64,000 bases of DNA from NCBI GenBank assembly GCA_021373135.1, contig JAJFTH010000006.1, forward strand, positions 310,001 to 374,000. Reading direction: 5' to 3'. Source of the DNA: Bacteroidales bacterium. Lineage in GTDB: Bacteria > Bacteroidota > Bacteroidia > Bacteroidales > UBA1402. The notes under the pieces were generated by a model. That model had not been told where the DNA came from. It did no database searches and saw nothing but the letters and a program-made list of their open reading frames with translations. A program made the translations under genes and the position numbers. This document shows positions 33,041-42,928 of the stretch, piece by piece. Each line of letters begins with the position of its first letter. Position 1 is the stretch's first letter.

Positions 33041-36000
33041 CTAATTCCAGCTTGCAACGATCCGGCTTCCACGTTCTTCTTCGTTTACGATTCTCAGGTG
33101 CGTGTCAATTTCCTGCTGCATTTCTTCGACGTGCGAAATGACTCCCACAATGCGGTTTTCCTTGCGAAGCGATTTGAGGGTGTCGAACACGATGTCGAGC
33201 GATTCTTTGTCCAATGAGCCGAAGCCCTCGTCGAGGAAAAAGAAATTTTGCTTTGATTCGGTGATTTGCTGAATGTTGTCGGCTAGGGCGAGTGCCAGGG
33301 ATAAAGCGGCCTGAAACGTTTGACCACCAGATAAGGTCTTCACATTTCGCACTTTACCTCCATTGATGAAATCGCGTACCTGAAAATTGTTGTCGTCCGT
33401 GATTTCCAGACTTAGCCGTTGATTTGTCAGTTTGTAAAACCGCTCGGTAGCTGCGTGGCAGAGTTCTTGTAGGTACACGGACGAAATGTAATTGACGAAA
33501 CCGCTGCCTTTGAACAGTTGCTTCAGCGTTTTGATTTCTTCGGCCCGCAACCGGAGTGCATTGGTTTTTTCCTGCAAGGTTTTTTGAGCATCCAGGTTGG
33601 CTTTGATTCCCTTTAGCTCTTCGTTTAGTTTGCCTTGCTCCCGGTTGTTGAGGCTGATCTTTTCTGTAAGTTCCCGAAGGGAATCGACCACTTGCCGGTA
33701 TTCATCTTCCGAATAGTACTGATCTCCCAGTTCGAGCCGGAGAGCCAATAACTGTTTCTCTGCAACTTCCAGCTTCTGTCTGAAATCGGAAACCCGTTGT
33801 TTTTCCTTATCCAACTGAATGGATTGGGTTAAGATCTGTTCCACTTCGGGTAAGGAAGCGTATTTCGATTGATCCAGCTTTAGTTGGAGTTTTGCATGAA
33901 CCAAATCCTGAGACTTCCGCTCTTGTTCCAGGGTTTTGGAGTTGGCCTGAATACTTCCGGCTAGAGTGTCCGCTTGTTTTTGTAACTCACTGATGGTTTG
34001 ATTGGCCGATTGATAGGCGTTTTCAACTTCACTATACTTTTGAAGAAGAGCCTCTTTGTCGTGTGTCAACTCTTCGGCCGGTTTCTTTTCATAATCCGTT
34101 AAACGGAAAAGTTTGATCTGGCTGGTCAAGGTGGTGATTTCCGTTTGTCCGGCGGTTTCCTGGTGACGCAATGCCTCCAGTGCTTTGCCGAACTTATCCT
34201 TGTTTTGGTTTTCGAGTACTAAATTTTTGGAAACGGTTTCCTGTTTCGTTTCTTTTGCCGTTAGCTGCTGCTGAAGTCGTTCGGAAGATGCAAATGCTTC
34301 CGTTACCGCTTTTTCTTCCGGATACTCCTTCCAATGGAACCGTTGCTGATGTTCGGATATGCTGGCTGCCTGGCTTTGTCGCTTTTGCATGACTTTAGCT
34401 TGCTGATCTTGTTTCAGGCGAAGCGTGGTGAACAATCCGGCAAGTTGTTTTTCGAGCTGTTCAACCCTTTTAACTTCAGCTTCAAGATCCCTTTTGTGTT
34501 GGAGCGTTTTAGCCAATTCTTCCGAAACATGTTGTGCATTGAGCGGTTCCGGATGTGACAATGCACCACAAAGGGGGCAGGGAAGTCCTTCTTCCAGGTT
34601 GGCGGCATACTCTTCCAGCTTGGATTGAACCGAAAGATGCCGGATTTTATTTTCTTGCTCCTTGAGGAGTTGTTGAAACTGTTCTTTTTTTTTGCAAAGT
34701 TCTGTTTCCATTTCCTGGAAAGCACTTGGCCGTTCCAACTTGTTGAAGCAATCGTTCTTCAGCAGCTGAATGCGTTGATCTTCAATTTCCTGTAATTCTT
34801 TTTCAACCGCAAGCAGTTCTTCGCCGATTTCTTTACCGGAGGCTAAGAGTGCCGTTTGTTCGGTGAACCAACTCTTGGTATCCGATAGGCGAATCATGTC
34901 CGGCAAACTTTCTTTGAGGACTTTGATGGAAGCGGCAACCTGTCCCTGAGCCTCTGTTAAATTGCTTATTCTCTGGAGCGTTTCTGCATAAACAGTGTCG
35001 CCATCTTGAATCCGTTTGTTGAGTGCAAGATTGTTTTCGACTAACTGATTGATTTGTATGATTTTGTTCAACTCTTCTGCTTGTTGCCGAAGTTCTTCGC
35101 GGTTTTCATAGGACTTTTTGAGGGTTTCAAAACGCGGTACCAGCTCCGAAAGTTGCTCCTTGATGTTTTTTTGCAGCGTTTCGTCGGAATGAAGGCTCTT
35201 TTCCAATCCTGAAATTTTGGTGGTAAGATCTTTGGCCGTTTCCAACTCGCTCCTGAAATTCAACAAACAGTATTCGTATTCCTGAATTGTTTTTTCCAAA
35301 TCTACGAATTCCGGTTCCTGAGCTTTCAGCCGGTTTACGGTTTGTTCCGAGTCGGTGGTTTTGGCGGTGAGTTCTTTCAGTTTCCGAAGTGCTTCTTCGC
35401 GATTTTGTTGACGGGTTTGTTCGGTGGTTAATGCTCCGATGGCTTTAACCAGTTCTCCAAGAGTTTCTTCAATTACTTGAATTTGTTCGGGATGTATCTC
35501 TCCGAGTTGTTGCAATTGCCCTTCCAGATTCTGTAACTGCTGATTGGTTTTGGATTCTAATGAAGCCACCTTGCTAGACAATTCGTACTTGTCGAGGTTG
35601 AACAGTTCCTTCATCATCCGCGTCCGGTCGGTATTACCTAACTGCAGAAACTCCTGAAAACGTCCCTGGGGAATAATCACGGTGCGTTTGAAATTCTCGT
35701 AACTTAGTCCGATAACCGTTTCCAATTGCTCCGTTTCCATCGGCTGCCATTCGTTGTTGACCCATTTGTAGGCCGCGCGATCCAACGTTTTGACATCGCT
35801 GAAATTCCTGCTGTTGCGCCTGCCTTTCACCGTTGCCCGGTACTCGGAATCGCTTCGGCCGGTCTTAAAGTCAAACTCGATGTACAGTTCGTTCGACTTG
35901 AGGTTCATCATGTTGTAATTCCGGTCGTCGCCTTTTTGATTCAGGCGGTCGGTGTTGCCGTAAAGGGCGAACGTGATGGCTTCGAGAATGGTCGATTTGC

Positions 36001-36118
36001 CGCTACCCACCGTGCCGAAAATGCCAAAGATATTGGCTTCGGTGAGGCGCGTGAAATCGATGGTTTGCCGCTCCTGGTAGGAATAAATGCCCTGAAGGGT
36101 GAGTCGAATGGGTATCAT
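33041..36118 (-). CDS. sbcC: exonuclease SbcCD subunit C (Rad50-like ATPase)
   Basis: A 1025-aa SMC-like protein. The Walker A is GTVGSGKSTILEA (about residues 35-47), followed by long coiled coils, a zinc hook CPLC in LEEGLPCPLCGALSHP (about 510-517), a second coiled coil, the ABC signature TLSGGQTFQAALSLALALAD and Walker B FFFLDEGFGSLDKESLD near the C-terminus. With SbcD it processes DNA ends, hairpins and protein-blocked ends. Its start overlaps the sbcD stop by 4 bases, the standard sbcDC order. The UDG-like gene converges on it (32 bases between stops). Confidence 0.97.
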   Translation of the reverse strand: MIPIRLTLQGIYSYQERQTIDFTRLTEANIFGIFGTVGSGKSTILEAITFALYGNTDRLNQKGDDRNYNMMNLKSNELYIEFDFKTGRSDSEYRATVKGRRNSRNFSDVKTLDRAAYKWVNNEWQPMETEQLETVIGLSYENFKRTVIIPQGRFQEFLQLGNTDRTRMMKELFNLDKYELSSKVASLESKTNQQLQNLEGQLQQLGEIHPEQIQVIEETLGELVKAIGALTTEQTRQQNREEALRKLKELTAKTTDSEQTVNRLKAQEPEFVDLEKTIQEYEYCLLNFRSELETAKDLTTKISGLEKSLHSDETLQKNIKEQLSELVPRFETLKKSYENREELRQQAEELNKIIQINQLVENNLALNKRIQDGDTVYAETLQRISNLTEAQGQVAASIKVLKESLPDMIRLSDTKSWFTEQTALLASGKEIGEELLAVEKELQEIEDQRIQLLKNDCFNKLERPSAFQEMETELCKKKEQFQQLLKEQENKIRHLSVQSKLEEYAANLEEGLPCPLCGALSHPEPLNAQHVSEELAKTLQHKRDLEAEVKRVEQLEKQLAGLFTTLRLKQDQQAKVMQKRQSQAASISEHQQRFHWKEYPEEKAVTEAFASSERLQQQLTAKETKQETVSKNLVLENQNKDKFGKALEALRHQETAGQTEITTLTSQIKLFRLTDYEKKPAEELTHDKEALLQKYSEVENAYQSANQTISELQKQADTLAGSIQANSKTLEQERKSQDLVHAKLQLKLDQSKYASLPEVEQILTQSIQLDKEKQRVSDFRQKLEVAEKQLLALRLELGDQYYSEDEYRQVVDSLRELTEKISLNNREQGKLNEELKGIKANLDAQKTLQEKTNALRLRAEEIKTLKQLFKGSGFVNYISSVYLQELCHAATERFYKLTNQRLSLEITDDNNFQVRDFINGGKVRNVKTLSGGQTFQAALSLALALADNIQQITESKQNFFFLDEGFGSLDKESLDIVFDTLKSLRKENRIVGVISHVEEMQQEIDTHLRIVNEEERGSRIVASWN

Positions 36119-37341
36119 AGTGTGTCCTCCTCCGATAACATTTCCTTGAATAATTGCATGATCGAGTCGCTCGGCTCCTGACCTTTGTCACTCCGGAAAT
36201 AATCTTTAAATAAGTCCTCCATGCTTTTGTTCAGGTCAATGGCTTTCTGAGCACTTTCTCCATGCGACAGCTTGTTTTGAACATCCGGGATCAATAGTAC
36301 GATGCCGTCGTGGACTGCATACAACCGCTTCCGTTCCTCAGCAGTCAGATAGGTTTCGGTGGCCATGGTCAATTCCACCAAGGTATTCGGATGCGCTGTA
36401 AGCCAGTCAACCGCTTCTTCTATGCTTTCGGCCCGTTTCCGGAGCAGGCGTTTGCCTTGTGTCAGTTCGATTTCCCGTATGTTGGCCGGTTTTCCCGGTT
36501 CCACGTCGGCGATGACGACGTATTTCTGTTGATTGGCTTCGCTGAAACTGTACGAAAGCGGGCTGCCTGCATACACCACTGGTGCCGGACTTGTATCGAC
36601 CAACTGTTTGCGGTGCAAATGGCCCAATGCGGTATATTGAATTTGTTGAGGGATGTTTTCCGAGTAAACGACCTGTGCTCCACCCACATGCAGGATGGGG
36701 CGTTCGTCTTCGGGCTCCTCGGGGAGTTCTCCACCTTTTTTTATGAAAAACAAATGCGAAACCAACACATTGACTCCCTTCGTGTCGCAATAGCGGTTGG
36801 CCGTTTCTTCCCATTTGCGCTGCAACACCGTCCGCAGTGCTTCTTCGGAGTCCTCCTCACCCAAATAGGTTTTCAGACGAAACTCGTTGGCATACGGGGT
36901 GAGCAGTACACGCAACGGTATTTCATGATCAGGCAACTTCAGTTCAATGAAGCCCTCACAACTTTGTGTTACTTTCAGGCCGGATTCCAATTCAAAGGGC
37001 GAGATGAGGGAATTCGGGTAACCGGCAAACAGAATGCCGCACTCCCTTGCCAACGGATCGGGTGCTTCGATGCGATCCGGCGAATCGTGGTTCCCGGCAA
37101 TGGCAATCACCGCCCGCTTGCCGTTGTTTGCCAGCCGTTTGAGCGTTTTGTAAAACAACTCGGTTGATTCGATGGGCGGATTGTACGTGTCAAACAGATC
37201 ACCGGCAACGATCACCGCATCCACCTGCTCCCGGTCGGCAATCTCGCAGATTTCCAGCAAAACAGCCTGCTGCTCAGGATGCCGGTACACGTTGTTCAAA
37301 TGCTTGCCCAGGTGCCAATCGGAGGTGTGGAGGAGTTTCAT
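36115..37341 (-). CDS. sbcD: exonuclease SbcCD subunit D (Mre11-like nuclease)
   Basis: A 408-aa calcineurin-like phosphoesterase of the SbcD/Mre11 family. The metal motifs run in order: LHTSDWHLGKHL (residues 3-14), VIVAGDLFDTYNPP (about 42-55), IAGNHDSPDR (about 80-89) and the later GHLHRKQ. The C-terminal region is longer than the nuclease core and carries the SbcC-binding part. It is the Mn-dependent nuclease subunit and is cotranscribed with sbcC. The AlbA_2-type gene ends 11 bases upstream. Confidence 0.97.
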   Translation of the reverse strand: MKLLHTSDWHLGKHLNNVYRHPEQQAVLLEICEIADREQVDAVIVAGDLFDTYNPPIESTELFYKTLKRLANNGKRAVIAIAGNHDSPDRIEAPDPLARECGILFAGYPNSLISPFELESGLKVTQSCEGFIELKLPDHEIPLRVLLTPYANEFRLKTYLGEEDSEEALRTVLQRKWEETANRYCDTKGVNVLVSHLFFIKKGGELPEEPEDERPILHVGGAQVVYSENIPQQIQYTALGHLHRKQLVDTSPAPVVYAGSPLSYSFSEANQQKYVVIADVEPGKPANIREIELTQGKRLLRKRAESIEEAVDWLTAHPNTLVELTMATETYLTAEERKRLYAVHDGIVLLIPDVQNKLSHGESAQKAIDLNKSMEDLFKDYFRSDKGQEPSDSIMQLFKEMLSEEDTL

Positions 37342-37352
37342 TTAATTCTGCT

Positions 37353-39206
37353 TCATTTAGTTTTTTCCTTTACTGTCAAATAGGCTTGCTCGGGGTGACG
37401 AATCATCTCGGGGAAACGGTAACCGACAATCTTCTTATCCAATAGTACTTTCAAATATTCGGCCAAAGTATCCTGCTTCCTTTTTAAAAGGATTGATAGG
37501 TCTACTAACCTATATGCCCTGATGTTGCAAAGCTGTTCTATCAAATTAAAAATTATAGACGGATCTTTTTCCCTCTTTTTTAACCCACGGAGCTGTTCTT
37601 TAATTTCTTCCGGCAACTCAGCCAAAAGACTCTCATAGGTTCTTGCTGTTCTGTCACCATACGGATTAACGGCTTCACCATACGGATTAACGGCTTCACC
37701 ATGCGGATTAACGGCTTCACCATACGGATTAAGTAACATACTTGTTGCTACATAATACGTGGACCTTCCGCCCTTCTTCCCCTCCAATAAGCCATGATCC
37801 TTAAGCTTCCGTAAATCGGCACTGGCATGTAACGTGTCGCAGTCGCCAAATTGTCGGTACGTTGTATTATCAATGGCTCCCAACTCCCGAACAAAAATGA
37901 GTGCCATTCTCTGGGCATCGTTTAAGCTAAAGGCATTGAAACGAGTCAACCATTTCAGGTCTTCAGGATTCAAAAAATTATGGAGCAACAAAATAGTTGT
38001 AAAACTATTTCCGCTTCTGTTTGACTCAAACGTTGGAGGAGCTAAATGAGCCGTCTTCATCAAACGGCGCATAGCTCGGATACCGGAGCCTTTGGTTTCG
38101 GCCAAGTTCGTATCGTGTAATATTTGAGCCAAAGCAGGATTTCTCGGAATACTTCCAGGTTGGCCCAACTCATCCGCTGGTTTCAAGGAATAACCGGCAT
38201 TCTCAATTTCAATCCGGTTGTCGAACCGGCGTATTTGAATGGGACGTTGTTCCCGGAAACTACCATGCATCAGCGAGTTGACAATCGCTTCACGAAGAGC
38301 AGCGATCGGTAAACCTACAGACTCAGCCTGAAGTGTTCCCTCCGGAAGCATAAATCCTTTGGGTAAATCCGCATTGACAGCATCCACCAACCGATAAACC
38401 AGCGAGAAAATGGATCCGCGCATATCAATGGTTCTGAATCGTACATCGGCACTTTCAATCCAAGAGTTTCCGGGAACACGGATATAGTCTGCCCGAAACA
38501 TGGGTAAAAATTTCCGTTGAGCTTTGGAGGAACCAAAAAGCAGTAGTCCCGTTAAATTCAGTTCTTCCTTATTCTTAGGATTAACGCAGGAAAGAGCCTC
38601 CATCAACTCCTCATCCGAATAGGATAATTCTTCAGCAGCCGGGTTAATCCGTGCCCGGAGCCTTCTGTACATTTCGATGGCCTTCTCATCCCGATCTTCC
38701 AAAGAAGAGCCTTTAACAACCGATTTTTCGTAGCTTCTTTCGTCGCTATAGAAGACAGGTATATCCGTGTCGGTGCATACAACATCGCTGCTGCCAATTC
38801 TTCTAAATGCACCTTTCGGAAACCCATCTTTGACAAAATAGACAGGCTTTTCTTTGTGCGATAGTTCTGGAACGAAGACAACAATGACATTCTTGTCTTC
38901 CAATTTTTCCACCTGCATCTCTACCCTGACTGGTTTATTGAAGATGGTGTTGCATTGGCTGGAAAGGTCGAGCTGCATTTTATCTGTATTTTCAATGTCG
39001 GTAACCATGTATTTCTGAATATCGGGATGATTTCCGGGTGCCACCCCAAGGAGCAAGTAACCACCGCCTGCATTGGGTTCGTTGGCAAATGCACAAACTG
39101 TTTCCAGAATGCTTCTGGACTTGTCCGAAGCCGTCTTTGCTTCAATGAAGCGGCATTCATCCGAATCATTCAGTAGGTCGTATAATTCCTGGGCGGTGTA
39201 TTCCAT
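37353..39206 (-). CDS. AlbA_2 (Schlafen-like) / RecG-like ATP-binding regulator with heptapeptide repeat
   Basis: A 617-aa protein. The N-terminal AlbA_2 (Slfn) domain (about 1-150) has ECRFIEAKTASDKSRSILETVCAFANEPNAGGGYLLLGV. A middle ATPase-like region (about 280-410) has REAIVNSLMHGSF, IQIRRFDNRIEIENAG and GSGIRAMRRLMKTAHLAPP. A winged-helix region follows (about 425-490), then a repeat of NPYGEAV, NPHGEAV, NPYGEAV, NPYGDRT (about 492-520) and a last helical domain. Proteins of this build are often mobile or defence associated. A fragment of a paralogue persists at 30723-30880. It lies just upstream of sbcD on the same strand. Confidence 0.88.
   Translation of the reverse strand: MEYTAQELYDLLNDSDECRFIEAKTASDKSRSILETVCAFANEPNAGGGYLLLGVAPGNHPDIQKYMVTDIENTDKMQLDLSSQCNTIFNKPVRVEMQVEKLEDKNVIVVFVPELSHKEKPVYFVKDGFPKGAFRRIGSSDVVCTDTDIPVFYSDERSYEKSVVKGSSLEDRDEKAIEMYRRLRARINPAAEELSYSDEELMEALSCVNPKNKEELNLTGLLLFGSSKAQRKFLPMFRADYIRVPGNSWIESADVRFRTIDMRGSIFSLVYRLVDAVNADLPKGFMLPEGTLQAESVGLPIAALREAIVNSLMHGSFREQRPIQIRRFDNRIEIENAGYSLKPADELGQPGSIPRNPALAQILHDTNLAETKGSGIRAMRRLMKTAHLAPPTFESNRSGNSFTTILLLHNFLNPEDLKWLTRFNAFSLNDAQRMALIFVRELGAIDNTTYRQFGDCDTLHASADLRKLKDHGLLEGKKGGRSTYYVATSMLLNPYGEAVNPHGEAVNPYGEAVNPYGDRTARTYESLLAELPEEIKEQLRGLKKREKDPSIIFNLIEQLCNIRAYRLVDLSILLKRKQDTLAEYLKVLLDKKIVGYRFPEMIRHPEQAYLTVKEKTK
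37657..37733. repeat. 21-base tandem repeat (3.7 copies) inside the AlbA_2-type gene
   Basis: Four units start at 37657, 37678, 37699 and 37720 with an exact 21-base period; the third unit differs by one base (A to G) and the last is partial. On the coding strand each unit encodes N-P-Y/H-G-E-A-V. Because the period is a multiple of three, copy changes lengthen or shorten a linker without breaking the frame. Confidence 0.9.
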
Positions 39207-39262
39207 AGATTCAGGGGTTACTTAGATAGGTGCAACTACGGTGGTAAATTTCTGATAATTAT

Positions 39263-40624
39263 TTAGATCAGTGCTTCAATCTTCCCAATCAATTCATCCG
39301 TGAATTTTTTGACAATGGTTTGTTTATCTTTTTCTGACGGGTAATAGCCGTACGGGTATTTTTTATCAAGAAGGGATACTTCATAGTACTCTTCTTTGAA
39401 TTGGATATTTAGTGTCAGCTTGATTTTCAATAGGTGGTCTGATTTTATTTCTTTGGGATTTATAAGTTCTACAGTGTACCACATGGATTGTGCGGCTTCT
39501 ACAAATTCTCTGATTTGGAAATTTTGTCCGCTTCGATCAATATAATTTACATGAAAACATTCATTCTTCTGGATATCCGGATATTTTGAAATCAAGTTAT
39601 ATTGCATGAATTGAGTGAATAAAACGGACGCCTCTTTCGCTTTTTCATTCAACACTTTTTCTAAAGGGAAATAAAAATATTCCAGTACATTCCAAACTTC
39701 TTCTGAATTTCGTTTGGGTTTTAGTTGCTTTTCCTTCACCTGTTTTTCGATCAACCGGATATGTTTGGCGAAGTCACTCGGTTCTTCGATGCTCTCTCCT
39801 CGTCCGGCACGAATCGCCAAATCAAAGGCGTGTTCCACCAACTCGCTCAGGTAATCAGTAAACGGTTGTAAATCTTCGGCCTTTGCATTTGCTCCCTCGG
39901 AAGGGGTTAATCCAACTTCCACATCACATTGGCGCAGCAATTGCAGGTAACTGGTTTTGTCATTGGTCGGCACAACAATCATCGGGTAGCCGTGTCTGTG
40001 CAAAATATAATTGACCATCAACCTGGCTACACGTCCGTTACCGTCTTCGAAAGGATGTATGCGAATGTACCGGTAGTGAAACATGGCCGCTAATTCGATG
40101 GGGTTACGCTTGCCTTGATTTTCTTCCTTGTTATACCATTCCGCCAAATCTTTCATCAAAGCCGGAGTTTCTTCTGGAGAAGCGTAGTGAAACTCCTCAC
40201 CTGTACTCGTTATGACTGAATTTGGCCGGGTTTTGTAAACACCGACATGGATTTCAAAACTGGACTTACCATCTTGGCTTAGTTTTCGATAATCTTCTAC
40301 CTGAATAGTCTGGTTGAGAGTTCGGATAAAGTTTTCTGTCAGAGGACGTTCCCGATCTTCGGCTTCTCTTTTCATTAGCTGGAGCCCGACATTATGTGCT
40401 TTCATCTCCTGATAATCGCGCATGGAGGCAGTGCCCTCCGTTTGGTCAAAAATGAGCAGAAGTTTGGTCTGTCCGTAGGTAAGCGTATTGCCTTCCAATC
40501 GATTGGAATTATAGTTGAAGTCGAGCATAAACTTTTGATCAAGCCGCCTTTGATCTTCTTCCTTTAATGGCTGAAGCTGCTTCCAGGTTTCAAATAATCG
40601 CTCAATGTTTATAGTTGCTGTCAT
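39263..40624 (-). CDS. Fic-domain protein (class II, N-terminal inhibitory motif)
   Basis: A 453-aa Fic protein. The catalytic motif HPFEDGNGR sits at about residues 190-198 in RIHPFEDGNGRVARLMVNYIL. The self-inhibitory motif (S/T)xxxE(G/N) is present as SNRLEG at residues 40-45, defining class II Fic proteins in which the inhibitory helix is in the same chain N-terminal to the Fic fold. Such enzymes usually AMPylate targets. The C-terminal ~180 residues (about 275-453) are unfamiliar. It sits between the AlbA_2-type gene and SIR2-HerA. No separate antitoxin is seen, as expected for this class. Confidence 0.92.
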   Translation of the reverse strand: MTATINIERLFETWKQLQPLKEEDQRRLDQKFMLDFNYNSNRLEGNTLTYGQTKLLLIFDQTEGTASMRDYQEMKAHNVGLQLMKREAEDRERPLTENFIRTLNQTIQVEDYRKLSQDGKSSFEIHVGVYKTRPNSVITSTGEEFHYASPEETPALMKDLAEWYNKEENQGKRNPIELAAMFHYRYIRIHPFEDGNGRVARLMVNYILHRHGYPMIVVPTNDKTSYLQLLRQCDVEVGLTPSEGANAKAEDLQPFTDYLSELVEHAFDLAIRAGRGESIEEPSDFAKHIRLIEKQVKEKQLKPKRNSEEVWNVLEYFYFPLEKVLNEKAKEASVLFTQFMQYNLISKYPDIQKNECFHVNYIDRSGQNFQIREFVEAAQSMWYTVELINPKEIKSDHLLKIKLTLNIQFKEEYYEVSLLDKKYPYGYYPSEKDKQTIVKKFTDELIGKIEALI

Positions 40625-40783
40625 CGTTGTGATTTATTATAGGTGGGTTATGGAACGGATTAAATCATATTTTTGTATTTTTCATTTGCAATTTGGATGC
40701 TCATTCTGTAATTTTTAGTATACCTCATAGACAAATAGGGATTAGAGTGGCCGATAAAGATCGTTTATTACACATCTTCTAAA

Positions 40784-42928
40784 TTAGAATGGTAAGTCCT
40801 CTTCACTTTCCGGAATATTTGGAATTGATTCTTTCTCAATAATTTCGCAATTAAGCGGAGTAATATTTCCTTGCCAGTCGTTCGCAATTTTATCCCAATC
40901 AATTTCCCTTTCTGAGTTTCCAGTCCAAACATCCCAAAATGAAGGATCATTTGAACGTGGACGATGTTCCTTTTCTAAGAAATTCATTTCGACTAGTACT
41001 GGAATTGGAAATGCCCAACCCACAAGAATTGCTTTACGAGAAGGTAATATGGGCAATTCTTTTAGCAATCCGCTTAAACTATCAGGGACAAGTCTTCTTA
41101 CAAGATCTTGGTCTCTGTCATTTACAATACGATGAAGCAAGAAAGTATTACATTGTGAGAGTACTGTTTGAGATAGTTCAGATGGCCTTTGAGATGATAG
41201 AACCATACTTAAACCAAATTTTCTTCCCTCACGAGCAATTCTTTCGAATGTTTCGAGGCATAGATTTGAGTTGTTGTTATTGAAATCCCGTAGGAATGTA
41301 TGCGCTTCTTCAAGAACCAGAACCGTAGGAAGTTCTTGTTTGTTTATTCTTCTATATCTTTGAATGGCTTCAAAAGTCAATCTGGATAAGACTGCGACTA
41401 CAATATGTATAATGTCAGAAGGAATTAAAGAAAGGTCAATAATTGTTATCTGTCCATTTTCTGCATTGTTTGAACCAATGTATGAATTAAGCCATTCAAT
41501 CAAAGTAATATCCTTTTTTGGTTGAACTACGCCATGTAGCCTTTCATCTGAAAATAAAAACCTCATTCGTAAAGAGAGCATTTGGACAAATTGAACAAGA
41601 TTACCACCTTCATTCTCTGCTAACTGACCTAAATAGGGTATTAATTCATCTAAATTGAATTGTCTGGGAGTATCAGCATTTATTTCAGATATAACGTTAT
41701 TATTACTAAAGTTATTCAATATTATCGAATTAACGTTTATATAAAGTTTCTCAATATCTTCATTAGAAAAAGCGACATAGTATTGACGACCTTCTCTATT
41801 TGCTCTTCTGTTTTTTTCTAGTATGCCGCTTATATTTATTTTAAATGCTTCAAGATCTTCTTTTAATTTTCCATCATTTAATTGATCGCTATAGAATGAT
41901 AAATCCAGGATTATTTTTTCTAGAGCATCTGTAAAACCTGAAAAACGAGGAAAATTAATTTCTGAATTTGGCAAATTAGACAAATACGATGATAATAAGT
42001 TATACCTTGTTTGAAGAAATGTTTTTATTCTAACCAGAATAGACTCTTGAATAATACCCCCTTGTTTTAAATCAACTAGTGATTGTAGAAGTATAGGTCT
42101 TTGAGCCCCTGGAGCTGCTTGAGAAAAGTTAATCCATTCTTGACTATTCCACATCCAAGCAGGAACCTTCAATTGCTCAAAACCAGTTTCTGCATCATCA
42201 AGTTTTATTCTGAATTTTTTTATTTTATTTGCACCAAAATCATTAAACGAATCAAAGTATTCTCCATTTGGGTCAAGTATAATAAATCTGGAATTGAGGT
42301 TTTTCATTCCATCCTTTTTGTTTTTTTCAGCCTCTTCAAGAGACCATCTAATTAAACCCGCTACCGAACAGGATTTCCCACTACCCGTATTTCCTAATAC
42401 GGCCAAATGTCTACCAAAAAGTTTATCAGGATTGACTTTTATTGATGCGTTTCCTGCTACCGGTGCTTTCCCGATTTCAATTTTACCGTCACTATTCTCA
42501 ACAATAGATAAAAGTTGGCTATTTGTTGGCAATATTACATTGTCGCCGACTGATGGGAAACTGTAAACGCCTCTTTCTATTTCAAATGTATTATCGCGTT
42601 TTTTCTTTAAGACGCCAAGTAGAGTGATAGACATCTTACGTAGAGGAAATGGCAAATCAATTAAGTCAAAGTCCTTTAAACCATTTCTTTTGGGGTAAGA
42701 GGAGTGCTCAATACCAATCCAATTTATTACTCCAACAATTGCACCTTGTTCATTTGGAATTAAAACGTAACCATTGATTTTTGGGAAATGCGTTGGTACT
42801 CCAGTGTTAATAGCAACACTTTGAGGCGCATCTATCTCAAGCAATACCTTTATCTCTGTTGGAGAAACCGATTCAACTGTACCTATAGTAAGGTTTCGAA
42901 TTTCATCGTAGTCGTAAACATTACTCAT
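40784..42928 (-). CDS. herA: HerA-family ATPase of a SIR2-HerA defence pair
   Basis: A 714-aa protein. An N-terminal beta-rich HAS-like domain (about 1-160) precedes a RecA-like ATPase with Walker A GNTGSGKS (179-186), RFIILDPNGEYFDSF after it, and Walker B VLVLEEAHTFL at about 545, then SQRPSELSQTVLSQCNTFLLHRI near the end. This is the HerA/DUF87 helicase-translocase. It overlaps the SIR2-type gene by 8 bases. Known SIR2-HerA complexes sense phage and deplete NAD+ and/or cut DNA. The length is within range for these partners. Confidence 0.93.
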   Translation of the reverse strand: MSNVYDYDEIRNLTIGTVESVSPTEIKVLLEIDAPQSVAINTGVPTHFPKINGYVLIPNEQGAIVGVINWIGIEHSSYPKRNGLKDFDLIDLPFPLRKMSITLLGVLKKKRDNTFEIERGVYSFPSVGDNVILPTNSQLLSIVENSDGKIEIGKAPVAGNASIKVNPDKLFGRHLAVLGNTGSGKSCSVAGLIRWSLEEAEKNKKDGMKNLNSRFIILDPNGEYFDSFNDFGANKIKKFRIKLDDAETGFEQLKVPAWMWNSQEWINFSQAAPGAQRPILLQSLVDLKQGGIIQESILVRIKTFLQTRYNLLSSYLSNLPNSEINFPRFSGFTDALEKIILDLSFYSDQLNDGKLKEDLEAFKINISGILEKNRRANREGRQYYVAFSNEDIEKLYINVNSIILNNFSNNNVISEINADTPRQFNLDELIPYLGQLAENEGGNLVQFVQMLSLRMRFLFSDERLHGVVQPKKDITLIEWLNSYIGSNNAENGQITIIDLSLIPSDIIHIVVAVLSRLTFEAIQRYRRINKQELPTVLVLEEAHTFLRDFNNNNSNLCLETFERIAREGRKFGLSMVLSSQRPSELSQTVLSQCNTFLLHRIVNDRDQDLVRRLVPDSLSGLLKELPILPSRKAILVGWAFPIPVLVEMNFLEKEHRPRSNDPSFWDVWTGNSEREIDWDKIANDWQGNITPLNCEIIEKESIPNIPESEEDLPF

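Noticed and set aside
37657..37733. Tandem array considered as CRISPR
   Set aside because: Units are contiguous with no spacers and are in frame within a protein gene; no cas genes nearby.
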